A model generated the notes under the pieces. That model did not search any database, was not told the DNA's origin, and worked only from the letters and a program-made list of their open reading frames with translations. Below, piece after piece: positions 1 to 7,755 of a stretch of 64,000 nucleotides of DNA. Position 1 is the first letter of the stretch. Every line of letters begins with the position of its first letter. Both the position numbers and the translations under genes were made by a program. This DNA is from Azospirillum lipoferum (GTDB lineage Bacteria > Pseudomonadota > Alphaproteobacteria > Azospirillales > Azospirillaceae). The DNA is taken from contig NZ_JALJXJ010000012.1 of assembly GCF_024170005.1 (NCBI RefSeq), positions 162,506 to 226,505 of the forward strand. Direction: 5' to 3'.

Positions 1-26
1 ACAATGATCGGGTGACGGGCCGACAT
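1..26 (-). CDS. cbbP: Probable phosphoribulokinase, first codons only (cut by window edge)
   Basis: Reading leftwards from an ATG at 26, the eight complete codons give MSARHPII, which resembles the N-terminus of proteobacterial phosphoribulokinases (usually followed by a Walker A loop). A purine-rich ribosome binding site (GGAGAGGGA) lies just upstream, and the start is 14 bases beyond the fbp stop, as expected for the next gene of a cbb operon. Phosphoribulokinase regenerates ribulose 1,5-bisphosphate for RuBisCO. Only 26 bases are visible, so the call rests on context plus a very short match. Confidence 0.55.
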
Positions 27-40
27 GGCATCCCTCTCCT

Positions 41-1153
41 TCAGCTGAGTGCGGCGGGCTCGGGGGCCAGGAACAGCGACCGGCTGCCGAACAGCGGCGC
101 GTGGAAGGACAGTTCCTCGCCCCGGTCATAGGCGGCGTGATAGGCGACCAGCCGCTCCACCTCCGCCTTCGATCCCAGGATCACCGGCACCCGCTGGTGC
201 AGGGCCATCGGCTTGATATCGAGAATGCGTTGCCGCCCGGTGCTGGCTGCCCCGCCGGCCTGCTCCACCAGCATGGCGATGGGGTTCGCCTCGTAGAGAA
301 GGCGCAGCCGGCCCGGCTTGTGGGTCGGACGCGCATCGCGCGGATAGAGGAAGACGCCGCCGCGGATCAGGATCCGGTAAACTTCCGCCACCAGAGACGC
401 AATCCACCGCATGTTGAAATCCGCTTCGCGCGGACCGGAGCTGCCCTTGATGCACTCCTCGACATACTGGCGCACCGGCGGCTCCCAAAAGCGGGCGTTG
501 GAGCTGTTGATGGCGAATTCGCAGACATGGTCGGGGATCCGCATGTCGGGATGGGTCAAAGTGTAAGCGCCGATCTCGCGGTCGAGCGTGAAGCCGTGCA
601 CGCCCTCGCCGAAAGTGGCGACGATCATGTCGGCGGGGCCATAGAGGGCGAAGCCAGCCGCCACCTGCTGGGTGCCGGGCTGGAGGAAATGCTCCACCTC
701 CGGTTCCTCCACGCCGTCGGGCGCCTTGAGGATGGAGAAGATGGTGCCGACCGTCAGATTGACGTCCACGTTCGACGAACCGTCCAGCGGATCGAAGCAA
801 AGCAGATAGCGGCCACGCGGATACTCGCGAGGGATGCGGTAGGGCTCCTCCATCTCCTCCGACGCCATGCCGCAAAGCTTGCCGCCATATTCGCAGGTGC
901 GCAGCATGATCTCGTTGGCGATCAGATCCAGTGGTTTCTGCGTTTCGCCATGGACGTTGACGCCGGGTTCGGGAGCCGGAACCGCCGGCTGGCCGGCAGA
1001 CGGCGACAGTGACCCGCGGGCGGCGGCACTGGCGATGAACTTGCACGCGGTCTGCACGTCGTTGAGCAGGGCCGTCAGATCGGTGTCGGCTCCGCCGCGG
1101 CGGCGCTGGTCCTCGATGATGAATTTGCTGAAGGTGGTGTGACGGTGCGGCAT
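41..1153 (-). CDS. cbbF: Fructose-1,6-bisphosphatase class I
   Basis: This 370-residue protein hydrolyses fructose 1,6-bisphosphate to fructose 6-phosphate, a cytosolic Calvin-cycle and gluconeogenic step; CbbF enzymes often also act on sedoheptulose 1,7-bisphosphate. The metal-binding signature FDPLDGSSNVDVN is near residue 120, and the substrate-binding segment YEANPIAMLVEQAGG is near residue 290. It is somewhat longer than the usual 330-340 residues because of a Pro/Ala-rich insert near residues 45-70. The start at 1153 has an AGAGGGGG ribosome site. It follows cbbX in the operon and precedes the probable phosphoribulokinase. The class assignment is firm; that it is the dedicated Calvin-cycle copy is inferred from position. 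Confidence 0.95.
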   Translation of the reverse strand: MPHRHTTFSKFIIEDQRRRGGADTDLTALLNDVQTACKFIASAAARGSLSPSAGQPAVPAPEPGVNVHGETQKPLDLIANEIMLRTCEYGGKLCGMASEEMEEPYRIPREYPRGRYLLCFDPLDGSSNVDVNLTVGTIFSILKAPDGVEEPEVEHFLQPGTQQVAAGFALYGPADMIVATFGEGVHGFTLDREIGAYTLTHPDMRIPDHVCEFAINSSNARFWEPPVRQYVEECIKGSSGPREADFNMRWIASLVAEVYRILIRGGVFLYPRDARPTHKPGRLRLLYEANPIAMLVEQAGGAASTGRQRILDIKPMALHQRVPVILGSKAEVERLVAYHAAYDRGEELSFHAPLFGSRSLFLAPEPAALS

Positions 1154-1197
1154 CGGTTCCCCCTCTCGGTGTTTTGTGTGGTCGGCTTTTTGCCGGC

Positions 1198-2118
1198 CTA
1201 TTGCATGAAGACGCGGCTTCGGCGGATGTCCTCCTCGGCGATGGTCAGCAGGTCGGCGACGGCGATGGCGCTGGTGCGTGCTTCGAACAGGCGGTTGGCC
1301 TGTCGCAAGCGGGCGCGGTCGAGCGCGTTGCGGATGGAGCGGGCGTTGGCGAAGCGCGGCTGTGCCATGCGGCGCAGAATGTAGTCGGCCATCGCCCGCT
1401 CCGCCTCCGGCGCCAAACGGTACTGCATGCCCGCCGTCATCAGCCGGGCGATCTCCAGCAGTTCGCCGGCCTCGTAGTCAGGGAAATCGACATGATGGGC
1501 GATGCGCGACGCCATGCCGGGGTTGGAGCGGAAAAAGATCTCCATGCGGTCGCGGTAGCCGGCGAGGATCACCACGAGGTCGTCGCGGTTGTCTTCCATC
1601 ACCTGGAGCAGGATCTCGATGGCTTCCTGGCCGTAGTCGCGCTCGTTCTCCGGCCGGTAGAGGTAATAAGCCTCATCGATGAACAGCACGCCGCCCATGG
1701 CGCGTTTCAGCACCTCTTTCGTCTTGGGCGCCGTATGGCCGATATATTGCCCGACCAGATCGTCGCGGGTAACACTGACCACATGGTTGCGCCGGATATA
1801 GCCCAGCCCGTGGAGAAGCCCGGCCATGCGGCGCGCGACCGTCGTCTTGCCGGTGCCGGGATTACCGGTGAAGCACATGTGCAGTGACGGCGGCTCCGCC
1901 CTTAGGCCGATGCTGCGGCGGGCGCGCTCCACCAGCAGCAAGGCGGCGATCTCGCGGATGCGGGTCTTTACCGGCAGCAGCCCGACCAACTCGCGATCCA
2001 TTCCCGCCAGCATCCCGCCGATGCCGGACTCGCGGTAGAGCGCGTCGAGATCGACGGACGGCGCGTCGGATTGCCCATCTCGGGTTTCGGGATCGAGAAG
2101 GTCGGCCGCTCCACTCAT
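1198..2118 (-). CDS. cbbX: CbbX, red-type RuBisCO activase (AAA+ ATPase)
   Basis: CbbX is a hexameric AAA+ ATPase that removes inhibitory sugar phosphates from red-type RuBisCO by threading the large-subunit C-terminus through its pore. The 306-residue protein shows Walker A GNPGTGKTT (about residue 84), a pore-loop segment YIGHTAPKTKEV, Walker B GGVLFIDEAYYL and an arginine-rich C-terminal lid (ARSIRNALDRARLRQ). I chose the ATG at 2118 because GGAGG lies just upstream; the ATG at 2130 is itself part of that ribosome site. Its start overlaps the rpe stop by four bases (ATGA), implying translational coupling. Presence of cbbX agrees with the red-type large subunit upstream. Confidence 0.96.
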   Translation of the reverse strand: MSGAADLLDPETRDGQSDAPSVDLDALYRESGIGGMLAGMDRELVGLLPVKTRIREIAALLLVERARRSIGLRAEPPSLHMCFTGNPGTGKTTVARRMAGLLHGLGYIRRNHVVSVTRDDLVGQYIGHTAPKTKEVLKRAMGGVLFIDEAYYLYRPENERDYGQEAIEILLQVMEDNRDDLVVILAGYRDRMEIFFRSNPGMASRIAHHVDFPDYEAGELLEIARLMTAGMQYRLAPEAERAMADYILRRMAQPRFANARSIRNALDRARLRQANRLFEARTSAIAVADLLTIAEEDIRRSRVFMQ

Positions 2119-2837
2119 GCCGCCCTCCATTCCGGTTCGGTCATCAGGGCGGCACGCATGCGCCCCACCACTCCGCGATACCCTCCGTCAACGTCGGGTG
2201 AGCAGAAGATGGCGGAGCCGGCGACAAAGATATCGGCACCGGCATCGGCGACGGCACGGATGTTGTCGGGCTTGATGCCGCCATCCACCTCCAGCCGGAT
2301 ATCGCGGCCGGTACGCTTGCGGTAGCAATCTATGCGGCGGCGAACCTCAGCGATCTTCTCGAACGCGGAGGGGATGAAGGACTGGCCGCCGAAGCCAGGA
2401 TTGACTGACATGACGACGATCAGGTCCAGCCGATCCATCACGTGGTCGAGATGGGTCAGCGGCGTCGCCGGATTGAGAGCCAGCCCGGCGCGGCAACCCT
2501 GCTCGCGGATCAGCGCCAGGGTGCGGTCGGGATGCTCCGACGCCTCGGGATGGAAGCTGATGATGTCGGCACCGGCTTTCGCGAATAGTGGCACCAGCGC
2601 ATCCACCGGGCGCACCATCAGATGGACGTCAATGACGGCGCGGGTGCGCGGGCGGATGGCAGCGCAGACCAGCGGACCGATGGTCAGGTTGGGGACATAA
2701 TGGTTGTCCATCACGTCGACATGAATGACTTCGCATCCCGCCTCCACAACCCGCTCCACCTCGTCGCCCAACCGGGCGAAGTCGGCGGAGAGGATAGAGG
2801 GAGCGAAGAGATATCCAGCCTCAAGCTCACGTTCCAT
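2115..2837 (-). CDS. rpe: Ribulose-phosphate 3-epimerase
   Basis: Rpe (CbbE) interconverts ribulose 5-phosphate and xylulose 5-phosphate and returns pentose phosphates to the Calvin cycle. The 240-residue TIM barrel carries the family motifs: APSILSADFARLGDEV, HVDVMDNHYVPNLTIGP, VHLMVRPVD, MSVNPGFGGQSFIP and LEVDGGIKPDNI, with the catalytic aspartates and metal-binding histidines in place. I start it at the ATG at 2837, inside the end of cbbS (11-base overlap); a longer version from 2885 would add 16 unconserved residues. The overlaps with cbbS and cbbX make a tightly coupled string. High confidence. Confidence 0.94.
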   Translation of the reverse strand: MERELEAGYLFAPSILSADFARLGDEVERVVEAGCEVIHVDVMDNHYVPNLTIGPLVCAAIRPRTRAVIDVHLMVRPVDALVPLFAKAGADIISFHPEASEHPDRTLALIREQGCRAGLALNPATPLTHLDHVMDRLDLIVVMSVNPGFGGQSFIPSAFEKIAEVRRRIDCYRKRTGRDIRLEVDGGIKPDNIRAVADAGADIFVAGSAIFCSPDVDGGYRGVVGRMRAALMTEPEWRAA

Positions 2838-3267
2838 GACCGGTCTCCCCGCTATAGCGTTTGCCGGATGGGCGGCCGGTGGCATAGCTGCGCACCGTGT
2901 AGCCGATGCGCCGCCCTGGCCCTTCCGCGCGCAGCAGCTCGAAACCGGGTTCCTCGGCCGGGCGGTTGATGAGGTAGGACATGCGCACCGTCTCGAAACC
3001 GTGCGAACTGTCGAAGGCGAGGACTTTCACATACTGGTCGGGGTGAGCGGTGCGGCAGGCGTCGATTTCCATCATCACGCCTTTGGCGTCGCGCAGGTCG
3101 AACATGGGGTTGCCCCACATCGTCCAATAGCTGTTGCGCGGGTGCGGATCGTCGGTGAACTCCACCGCTACCGCCCAACCCTGGTCGAGGGCGTACTGGA
3201 CCTGCTTGGTGATCTCCCCGTCGGTCAGGTCCGGCAGGAAGGAGAACTGGCCCTGGGTAAGACGCAT
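2827..3267 (-). CDS. cbbS: RuBisCO small subunit, red-type form I
   Basis: This is the small subunit of the L8S8 RuBisCO holoenzyme. The 146-residue protein begins MRLTQGQFSFLPDLTD and contains QVQYALDQGWAVAVEF, the PRNSYWTMWGNPMF segment and CRTAHPDQYVKVLAFD typical of red-type small subunits, with the C-terminal extension characteristic of that lineage. An AAGGAG ribosome site lies eight bases before the ATG at 3267. It sits 15 bases after cbbL and overlaps rpe by 11 bases. Identification is secure. Confidence 0.96.
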   Translation of the reverse strand: MRLTQGQFSFLPDLTDGEITKQVQYALDQGWAVAVEFTDDPHPRNSYWTMWGNPMFDLRDAKGVMMEIDACRTAHPDQYVKVLAFDSSHGFETVRMSYLINRPAEEPGFELLRAEGPGRRIGYTVRSYATGRPSGKRYSGETGHGT

Positions 3268-3282
3268 GGGAATCGCTCCTTC

Positions 3283-4779
3283 TCACATCGCCGCGGTGGG
3301 GGTGGGGACGTAATCGACGCTGTCGGTGGAGGCGTAGTCGAAAGTGACGTCCTTCCAGGTGTCGAGTGCCGCGCGCAGCGGGGCGCACCAGCGGGCAGCG
3401 TCACGAAGGATCTCCGGTCCCTCGTTCCAGATGTCGCGGCCCTCGTTGCGGGCCTTGACCATCGTTTCCAGAGCGACGCGGTTTGCGGTGGCGCCGGCCT
3501 GGATACCGTCGGGATGGCCGATGGTTCCGCCGCCGAACTGTAGGATCACGTCCTCGCCTAGATATGTGAGCAGCTGGTGCATCTGCCCGGCATGTATGCC
3601 GCCCGACGCCACCGGCATCACCCGCTTCAGCCCGGCCCAGGGCTGGTCGAAGAAGATGCCGTGCTGGAGATTCTGCGGGACATGGGTCTCGCGGCAGGTG
3701 TCGTAGATGCCGCGGATGACGTTGGGGTCGCCCTCCAGCTTGCCGACGACGGTGCCGGCATGGATGTGGTCGACGCCGGCCATGCGCATCCATTTGGCGA
3801 TGACGCGGAAGGACACGCCGTGGCTCTTCTGCCGGGTGTAGGTGGAATGGCCGGCGCGGTGCAGGTGCAGGATCATGTCGTTGCGCCGCGCCCATTTCGC
3901 CATCGACTGGATGGCGGTGTAGCCGATCACCAGATCGATCATGATGATGACGCTGCCCAGTTCCTTGGCGAACTCGGCGCGCTCGTACATGTCTTCCATG
4001 GTGGCGGCGGTGACGTTCAGGTAGGTGCCCTTGACCTCCCCGGTCTCGGCGGTGGCGCGGTTGACTCCCTCCATGCAGTAGAGGAAGCGGTCGCGCCAAT
4101 GCATGAAAGGCTGCGAGTTGATGTTCTCGTCATCCTTGGTGAAATCGAGTCCGCCCTTCAGTGCCTCGTACACCACGCGGCCGTAGTTGCGGCCGGACAA
4201 TCCCAGCTTCGGCTTCATGGTGGCGCCCAGCAACGGACGACCAAAATTGTTCAGCCTTTCTCGCTCCACCACGATGCCGGTCGCCGGCCCCTGGAAAGTT
4301 TTCAGATAGGCGATGGGGATCCGCATGTCCTCCAGCCGCAGCCCCTTCAGCGGCTTGAAGCCGAAGACGTTTCCGATGATCGAGGCAGTGAGGTTGGCGA
4401 TCGATCCTTCCTCGAAAAGGTCCAGTTCATAGGCGATGTAGGCGAAATACTGGCCGGGCGTTCCGGGCACCGGATCGACGCGGAAAGCCTTGGCGCGATA
4501 GCGCTCGCAGTCGGTCAGGCGGTCGGTCCACACCACGGTCCAGGTGGCGGTGGAGCTTTCGCCGGCGACCGCCGCCGCCGCCTCCTCGGGATCGACGCCA
4601 TCCTGCGGCGTGATGCGGAAGACGGCGAGCACGTCGGTGTCCTTTGGCTCATAGTCCGGCTCCCAATAGCCCATCTGCCGGTATTTCAGCACGCCCGGCC
4701 GGTAGCGGGCTTTGGGATCGCTGACGACCGTGTCGCTCGCCTTTCGGTCGGTCGGGAGCGTCGTCGATACGTAATTCAT
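3283..4779 (-). CDS. cbbL: RuBisCO large subunit, red-type form I
   Basis: The large subunit catalyses carboxylation or oxygenation of ribulose 1,5-bisphosphate. Visible active-site motifs are KPKLGLSGRNYG, GGLDFTKDDENINSQPF (the carbamylated lysine and Mg ligands), HLHRAGHSTYTRQ, the loop-6 lysine in GTVVGKLEGDP and MPVASGGIHAGQM. The sequence style and the neighbouring cbbX indicate the red-like (IC/ID) branch. I start it at the ATG at 4779 (498 residues), which has GAGGTGAAGAC upstream; an in-frame ATG at 4833 would add 18 unconserved residues. It is first in the operon, transcribed away from cbbR and expected to be under CbbR control. Confidence 0.97.
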   Translation of the reverse strand: MNYVSTTLPTDRKASDTVVSDPKARYRPGVLKYRQMGYWEPDYEPKDTDVLAVFRITPQDGVDPEEAAAAVAGESSTATWTVVWTDRLTDCERYRAKAFRVDPVPGTPGQYFAYIAYELDLFEEGSIANLTASIIGNVFGFKPLKGLRLEDMRIPIAYLKTFQGPATGIVVERERLNNFGRPLLGATMKPKLGLSGRNYGRVVYEALKGGLDFTKDDENINSQPFMHWRDRFLYCMEGVNRATAETGEVKGTYLNVTAATMEDMYERAEFAKELGSVIIMIDLVIGYTAIQSMAKWARRNDMILHLHRAGHSTYTRQKSHGVSFRVIAKWMRMAGVDHIHAGTVVGKLEGDPNVIRGIYDTCRETHVPQNLQHGIFFDQPWAGLKRVMPVASGGIHAGQMHQLLTYLGEDVILQFGGGTIGHPDGIQAGATANRVALETMVKARNEGRDIWNEGPEILRDAARWCAPLRAALDTWKDVTFDYASTDSVDYVPTPTAAM

Positions 4780-4901
4780 CGTCTTCACCTCGCCAGTGGC
4801 GTTCGGTTCGTTCGATGAAAACGTTAGCGTCACGTACTATTGAGGAAAATTCAAATACACAGCACAATATGGATAGGGATTCCTGATGATTGGAGCAGCC
4901 G
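4780..4901. promoter_or_regulatory. cbbR-cbbL divergent promoter/operator region
   Basis: The 122 bases between cbbL and cbbR are AT-richer than their surroundings and must hold both promoters. An interrupted inverted repeat TTGA-N7-TCAA (4840-4854) contains a T-N11-A spacing (4841/4853), the core of LysR-type boxes, and related TNA sequences occur on either side. No clean -35/-10 pair could be assigned. That this is the CbbR site is inferred from the divergent arrangement. Confidence 0.55.
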
Positions 4902-5849
4902 ATGACCATCCAGCATGCCACGCTGCGCCAACTCCAGATCTTCGCCGCCGCCGCCCGCAACCTGTCCTTCGCCCGCGTGGCGGAACAGTTCGGCCTGACG
5001 CCCGGCGCGGTTTCCTTCCAGATCAAGCAGGTGGAGGGCCATTGCGGCTTCCCGCTGTTTGAACGGGTGGGCCGGCATGTCGTGCTGACGGAAGCCGGAC
5101 GCGACCTGCTGGAGCATGCGACGCTGATCCTCCAGGCGCTGGACAATGCCGACCGGCGGATGCAGGCGCTGAAGGGGGTGACCGGCGGCAACGTCACCAT
5201 CGGACTGGTCAGCACCGCCAAATACATCGCGCCGCACATGATCTCCCGGTTCCGCGAGGAACGGCCGGGCGTGTCGATCCATCTCCGAGACGGCAACCGG
5301 CGGGAGGTAAACGCGATGGTTGCCAAGGGCGAGGTAGACCTCGCTATCATGGGCCGCCCGCTGGACGAGGGGGAGTTGCTGGCCGACCCCTTTGCCCGCC
5401 ATCCCAGCATCATCATCTGCGCGCCGACCCATCCCGCGGCCGATGCCCCGGCCCTGCGCCTGTCCGATTTGGCCGACAGCGGCTTCATCGCGCGGGAGGA
5501 AGGGGCCGGCACACGGGCGCTGACCGACGCCTATTTCCAGGGCCAGGGCTTCTCGCCGCGCATCGTCATGACCTCCAGCAGCAACGAGACGATCAAGCAG
5601 GCGGTCATGGCCGGCATCGGTATCGCCCTGCTGTCCCGTCACACCGTGGACCTGGAATTGGCGCTGGGCATGCTGCGGGAACTGAAGGTGGAGGGGCTAC
5701 CGCTGATGCGGTCCTGGTACATCGCCCACCGCCGCAGCCTGCCGCTGTTGCCGGTACATGCGCAGCTGCGCAGCTATCTGCTGGAGCGCGGGCAGGCGAT
5801 TATCGACAGTATTCATGCCAGCCACCGGGCGCTGGTGCCCGGCACCTGA
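4902..5849 (+). CDS. cbbR: CbbR, LysR-type regulator of the cbb operon
   Basis: This 315-residue LysR-type protein has an N-terminal winged helix-turn-helix (LRQLQIFAAAARNLSFA and GLTPGAVSFQIKQVEG) and a C-terminal periplasmic-binding-like effector domain. Its sequence and its position divergent from cbbL identify it as CbbR, which senses Calvin-cycle metabolites or reductant status and activates cbb transcription. I start it at the ATG at 4902, six bases after GGAG; a TTG at 4890 is in frame but lacks a site of its own. It converges on the DeoR-type gene with only nine bases between the stops. Confidence 0.93.
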   Translation: MTIQHATLRQLQIFAAAARNLSFARVAEQFGLTPGAVSFQIKQVEGHCGFPLFERVGRHVVLTEAGRDLLEHATLILQALDNADRRMQALKGVTGGNVTIGLVSTAKYIAPHMISRFREERPGVSIHLRDGNRREVNAMVAKGEVDLAIMGRPLDEGELLADPFARHPSIIICAPTHPAADAPALRLSDLADSGFIAREEGAGTRALTDAYFQGQGFSPRIVMTSSSNETIKQAVMAGIGIALLSRHTVDLELALGMLRELKVEGLPLMRSWYIAHRRSLPLLPVHAQLRSYLLERGQAIIDSIHASHRALVPGT

Positions 5850-5858
5850 ACCCAGGCG

Positions 5859-6626
5859 TCAAGGCAGCATGATGCGCACGCCTGCCGCAGCAAGCCTCTC
5901 CGCCCGCGCCGGGTCGATCCCGTCATCGCAGCAGAGAAAGTCGAAGCTGTTGAGCTTGGCGAAGAAGGCCGGCTTGACCTGATCGAACTTGCTGCTGTCG
6001 ACCACCAGCGCCTTGGTCACGGCGTTGGCGATGGCGGTCTGCTTGATCTCCACCTCGTGAAAGTTCGAACAGCTGATCCCCAGCGACTCATGCACACCGC
6101 CGGCCGAGATGAAGGCGGTGTTGATGCCGATGCCGCGCAGCATCTCCAGCGACTCCGGACTGGAGAAGGACGCAGAGGAAGCGTGGTAGAGGCCGCCCAG
6201 CATGACCACGCGCAAGCCCGGCTTCTTGCAAACGATCTCGGCGATGTTCATGGCGTAGCAGACCACGGTGATCTGGCTGTCGGCCGGGATGCGGCTGGCG
6301 AGATGAGTGGTAGTGGTGCCACAGTCGATGAACACCGTCTCCCCCGGCTTCAGCAGGGTCGCCGCCGAGTCGCAGGCGGTCCGCTTCATCTCGATGTGGG
6401 CGTCCCGCTCGCGGTCCAGGATGTAGCCCATGCCGCCGGCGCTCTCCAGCCCGCCGGCGATATAGCCGCCGAGATAGGCGAAGCGCCCGTCGCAGGACGC
6501 GATGTCGCGCCGCACCGTCATTTCCGAGACGCCCAGCAGCCGGGCCGCATCCTTCAACCGAAGATAGCCGCCAGCATCCAGCGCGCTCTGCAACCGGTCC
6601 AGGCGATCGGCCCTTCTCATCGACAT
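5859..6626 (-). CDS. DeoR-family transcriptional regulator
   Basis: The 255-residue protein has the DeoR helix-turn-helix at its N-terminus (RLKDAARLLGVSEMTVRRDI, about residues 22-41) and a C-terminal sugar-phosphate sensor domain with FIDCGTTTTHLASRIP and later VVDSSKFDQVKPAFFAKL. Such proteins are usually repressors released by a phosphorylated sugar. It is divergent from deoC and the importer genes, so it most likely controls that locus with deoxyribose 5-phosphate or a related phosphate as inducer (inference). I start it at the ATG at 6626; in-frame codons up to 6698 give an unconserved extension, and an ATG at 6620 is also possible. Confidence 0.88.
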   Translation of the reverse strand: MSMRRADRLDRLQSALDAGGYLRLKDAARLLGVSEMTVRRDIASCDGRFAYLGGYIAGGLESAGGMGYILDRERDAHIEMKRTACDSAATLLKPGETVFIDCGTTTTHLASRIPADSQITVVCYAMNIAEIVCKKPGLRVVMLGGLYHASSASFSSPESLEMLRGIGINTAFISAGGVHESLGISCSNFHEVEIKQTAIANAVTKALVVDSSKFDQVKPAFFAKLNSFDFLCCDDGIDPARAERLAAAGVRIMLP

Positions 6627-6900
6627 GTCCGCATCCCGTACCGTTTCCACCCATCCTGCCCGCGGCCGTACCTTACAATTCAAACGGGTTAATCCCAATG
6701 GTGTGACGCCTCGAACAGGATGGCCGTGGCCAAGCTCACAATCGCATGCATTGATCTTGACACAGTGCGCGACAATGTGAAACTATCCTTTCAGAAAATG
6801 TTAGAATGTTAACATCGCGACGAGTTCCGAAGCGGTGTCGGCGTTCCGGCAACAATCGAGGAGAGCCCTCAAGACCAAGGGGCTCCCCGGGAGGACCAAG
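6627..6900. promoter_or_regulatory. Divergent control region of the deoxyribose-type locus
   Basis: This 274-base spacer separates the DeoR-type regulator from deoC. It holds a perfect ten-base palindrome ATGTTAACAT at 6806-6815, whose left half is preceded by a tandem copy of AATGTTA (6798-6804 and 6805-6811), a plausible repressor operator. A perfect -35 hexamer TTGACA is at 6757-6762, but no good -10 box sits at standard spacing. The deoC ribosome site GGGAGG precedes the ATG at 6901. The regulator assignment is inferred from position. Confidence 0.5.
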
Positions 6901-7572
6901 ATGCCCATGACCAGCGTCCCGGCCGATGCGGCCGGTCTGGCTCCGTTCATCGACCACACCCTGTTGCGCCCGGACGCCCAGCCCGCTGATGTCGGGCGGC
7001 TGTGCGACGAGGCGCGTGCGCACGCCTTCAAGGCGGTCTGCGTCAACCCCGTCTTCATTCCGCTGGTGACCGAACGGCTGGCCGGATCGCCGGTCGTGCC
7101 CTGCGCGGTGATCTGCTTCCCCTTCGGCGCCGATCCCACGGCGATCAAGGCGGATGAGGCCGAATGGGTGGTGCGCCACGGCGCCCGCGAGGTCGACATG
7201 GTGATCCCCATCGGCCTGCTGAAGGCCGGCCGAACCGTCGAAGTGCGCGACGACGTCGCCGCGGTCAAGCAGGCCTGCGGTGACGCCCTGCTGAAGGTCA
7301 TCATCGAAACCAGCCTGCTCACCGACGACGAGAAGATCCTGGCCTGCCGGCTGTCGCAGGAGGCCGGGGCCGATTACGTCAAGACCTCCACCGGCTTCGC
7401 CGGAGGCGGCGCCACCGCCGAGGATGTGGCGCTGATGCGCCGGACCGTCGGCGACGGCATGGGCGTCAAGGCGTCGGGCGGGGTACGCACCACCGAGAAC
7501 GCCCGCCGCATGATCGCAGCCGGCGCCTCGCGCATCGGCGCCAGCGCCAGCGTGGCGATCGTCGGCGGCTGA
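6901..7572 (+). CDS. deoC: Deoxyribose-phosphate aldolase
   Basis: DeoC splits 2-deoxy-D-ribose 5-phosphate into glyceraldehyde 3-phosphate and acetaldehyde. The 223-residue TIM barrel carries IDHTLLRPDA, AREVDMVIPIG, LLKVIIET, the Schiff-base lysine in GADYVKTSTGF and GVKASGGVRT with the proton-relay lysine. I start it at the ATG at 6901 because GGGAGG lies upstream; upstream in-frame residues are unconserved. It is the first gene of a long plus-strand string. The following importer, mutarotase-like protein and PfkB kinase would deliver its substrate if the locus uses 2-deoxyribose. Confidence 0.95.
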   Translation: MPMTSVPADAAGLAPFIDHTLLRPDAQPADVGRLCDEARAHAFKAVCVNPVFIPLVTERLAGSPVVPCAVICFPFGADPTAIKADEAEWVVRHGAREVDMVIPIGLLKAGRTVEVRDDVAAVKQACGDALLKVIIETSLLTDDEKILACRLSQEAGADYVKTSTGFAGGGATAEDVALMRRTVGDGMGVKASGGVRTTENARRMIAAGASRIGASASVAIVGG

Positions 7573-7755
7573 CCCCGCAGGCCTCGCGCACGCCATCGAG
7601 CGTGCCGGTCGGGCGGGAGTTCCGTCCGTCCCACCCGGCACGGCATCACCAAAAACGGAACGCGCAGCGGGTGGCAAACACCCCGGCACCGGCGGTGGGT
7701 CGAAGAGTTCTCCCACCGCATGGCGCTTATCGCCTCTCATGGGAGTCACGCCGAC
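7573..7755 (+). other. Spacer with stem-loop between deoC and importer genes
   Basis: A stem-loop at 7602-7641 has outer arms GTGCCGG and CCGGCAC with an inner stem GGGCGG/CCGTCC. There is no T-tract, so it is more likely an mRNA-processing or attenuating structure than a classic terminator. The ribosome site GGGAG of the binding-protein gene lies at 7741-7745. No coding sequence is recognised here. Confidence 0.4.

Noticed and set aside
6757..6789. Sigma-70 promoter TTGACA with TATCCT before deoC
   Set aside because: The spacing between these hexamers is 21 bases, too long, so only the -35-like element is mentioned.
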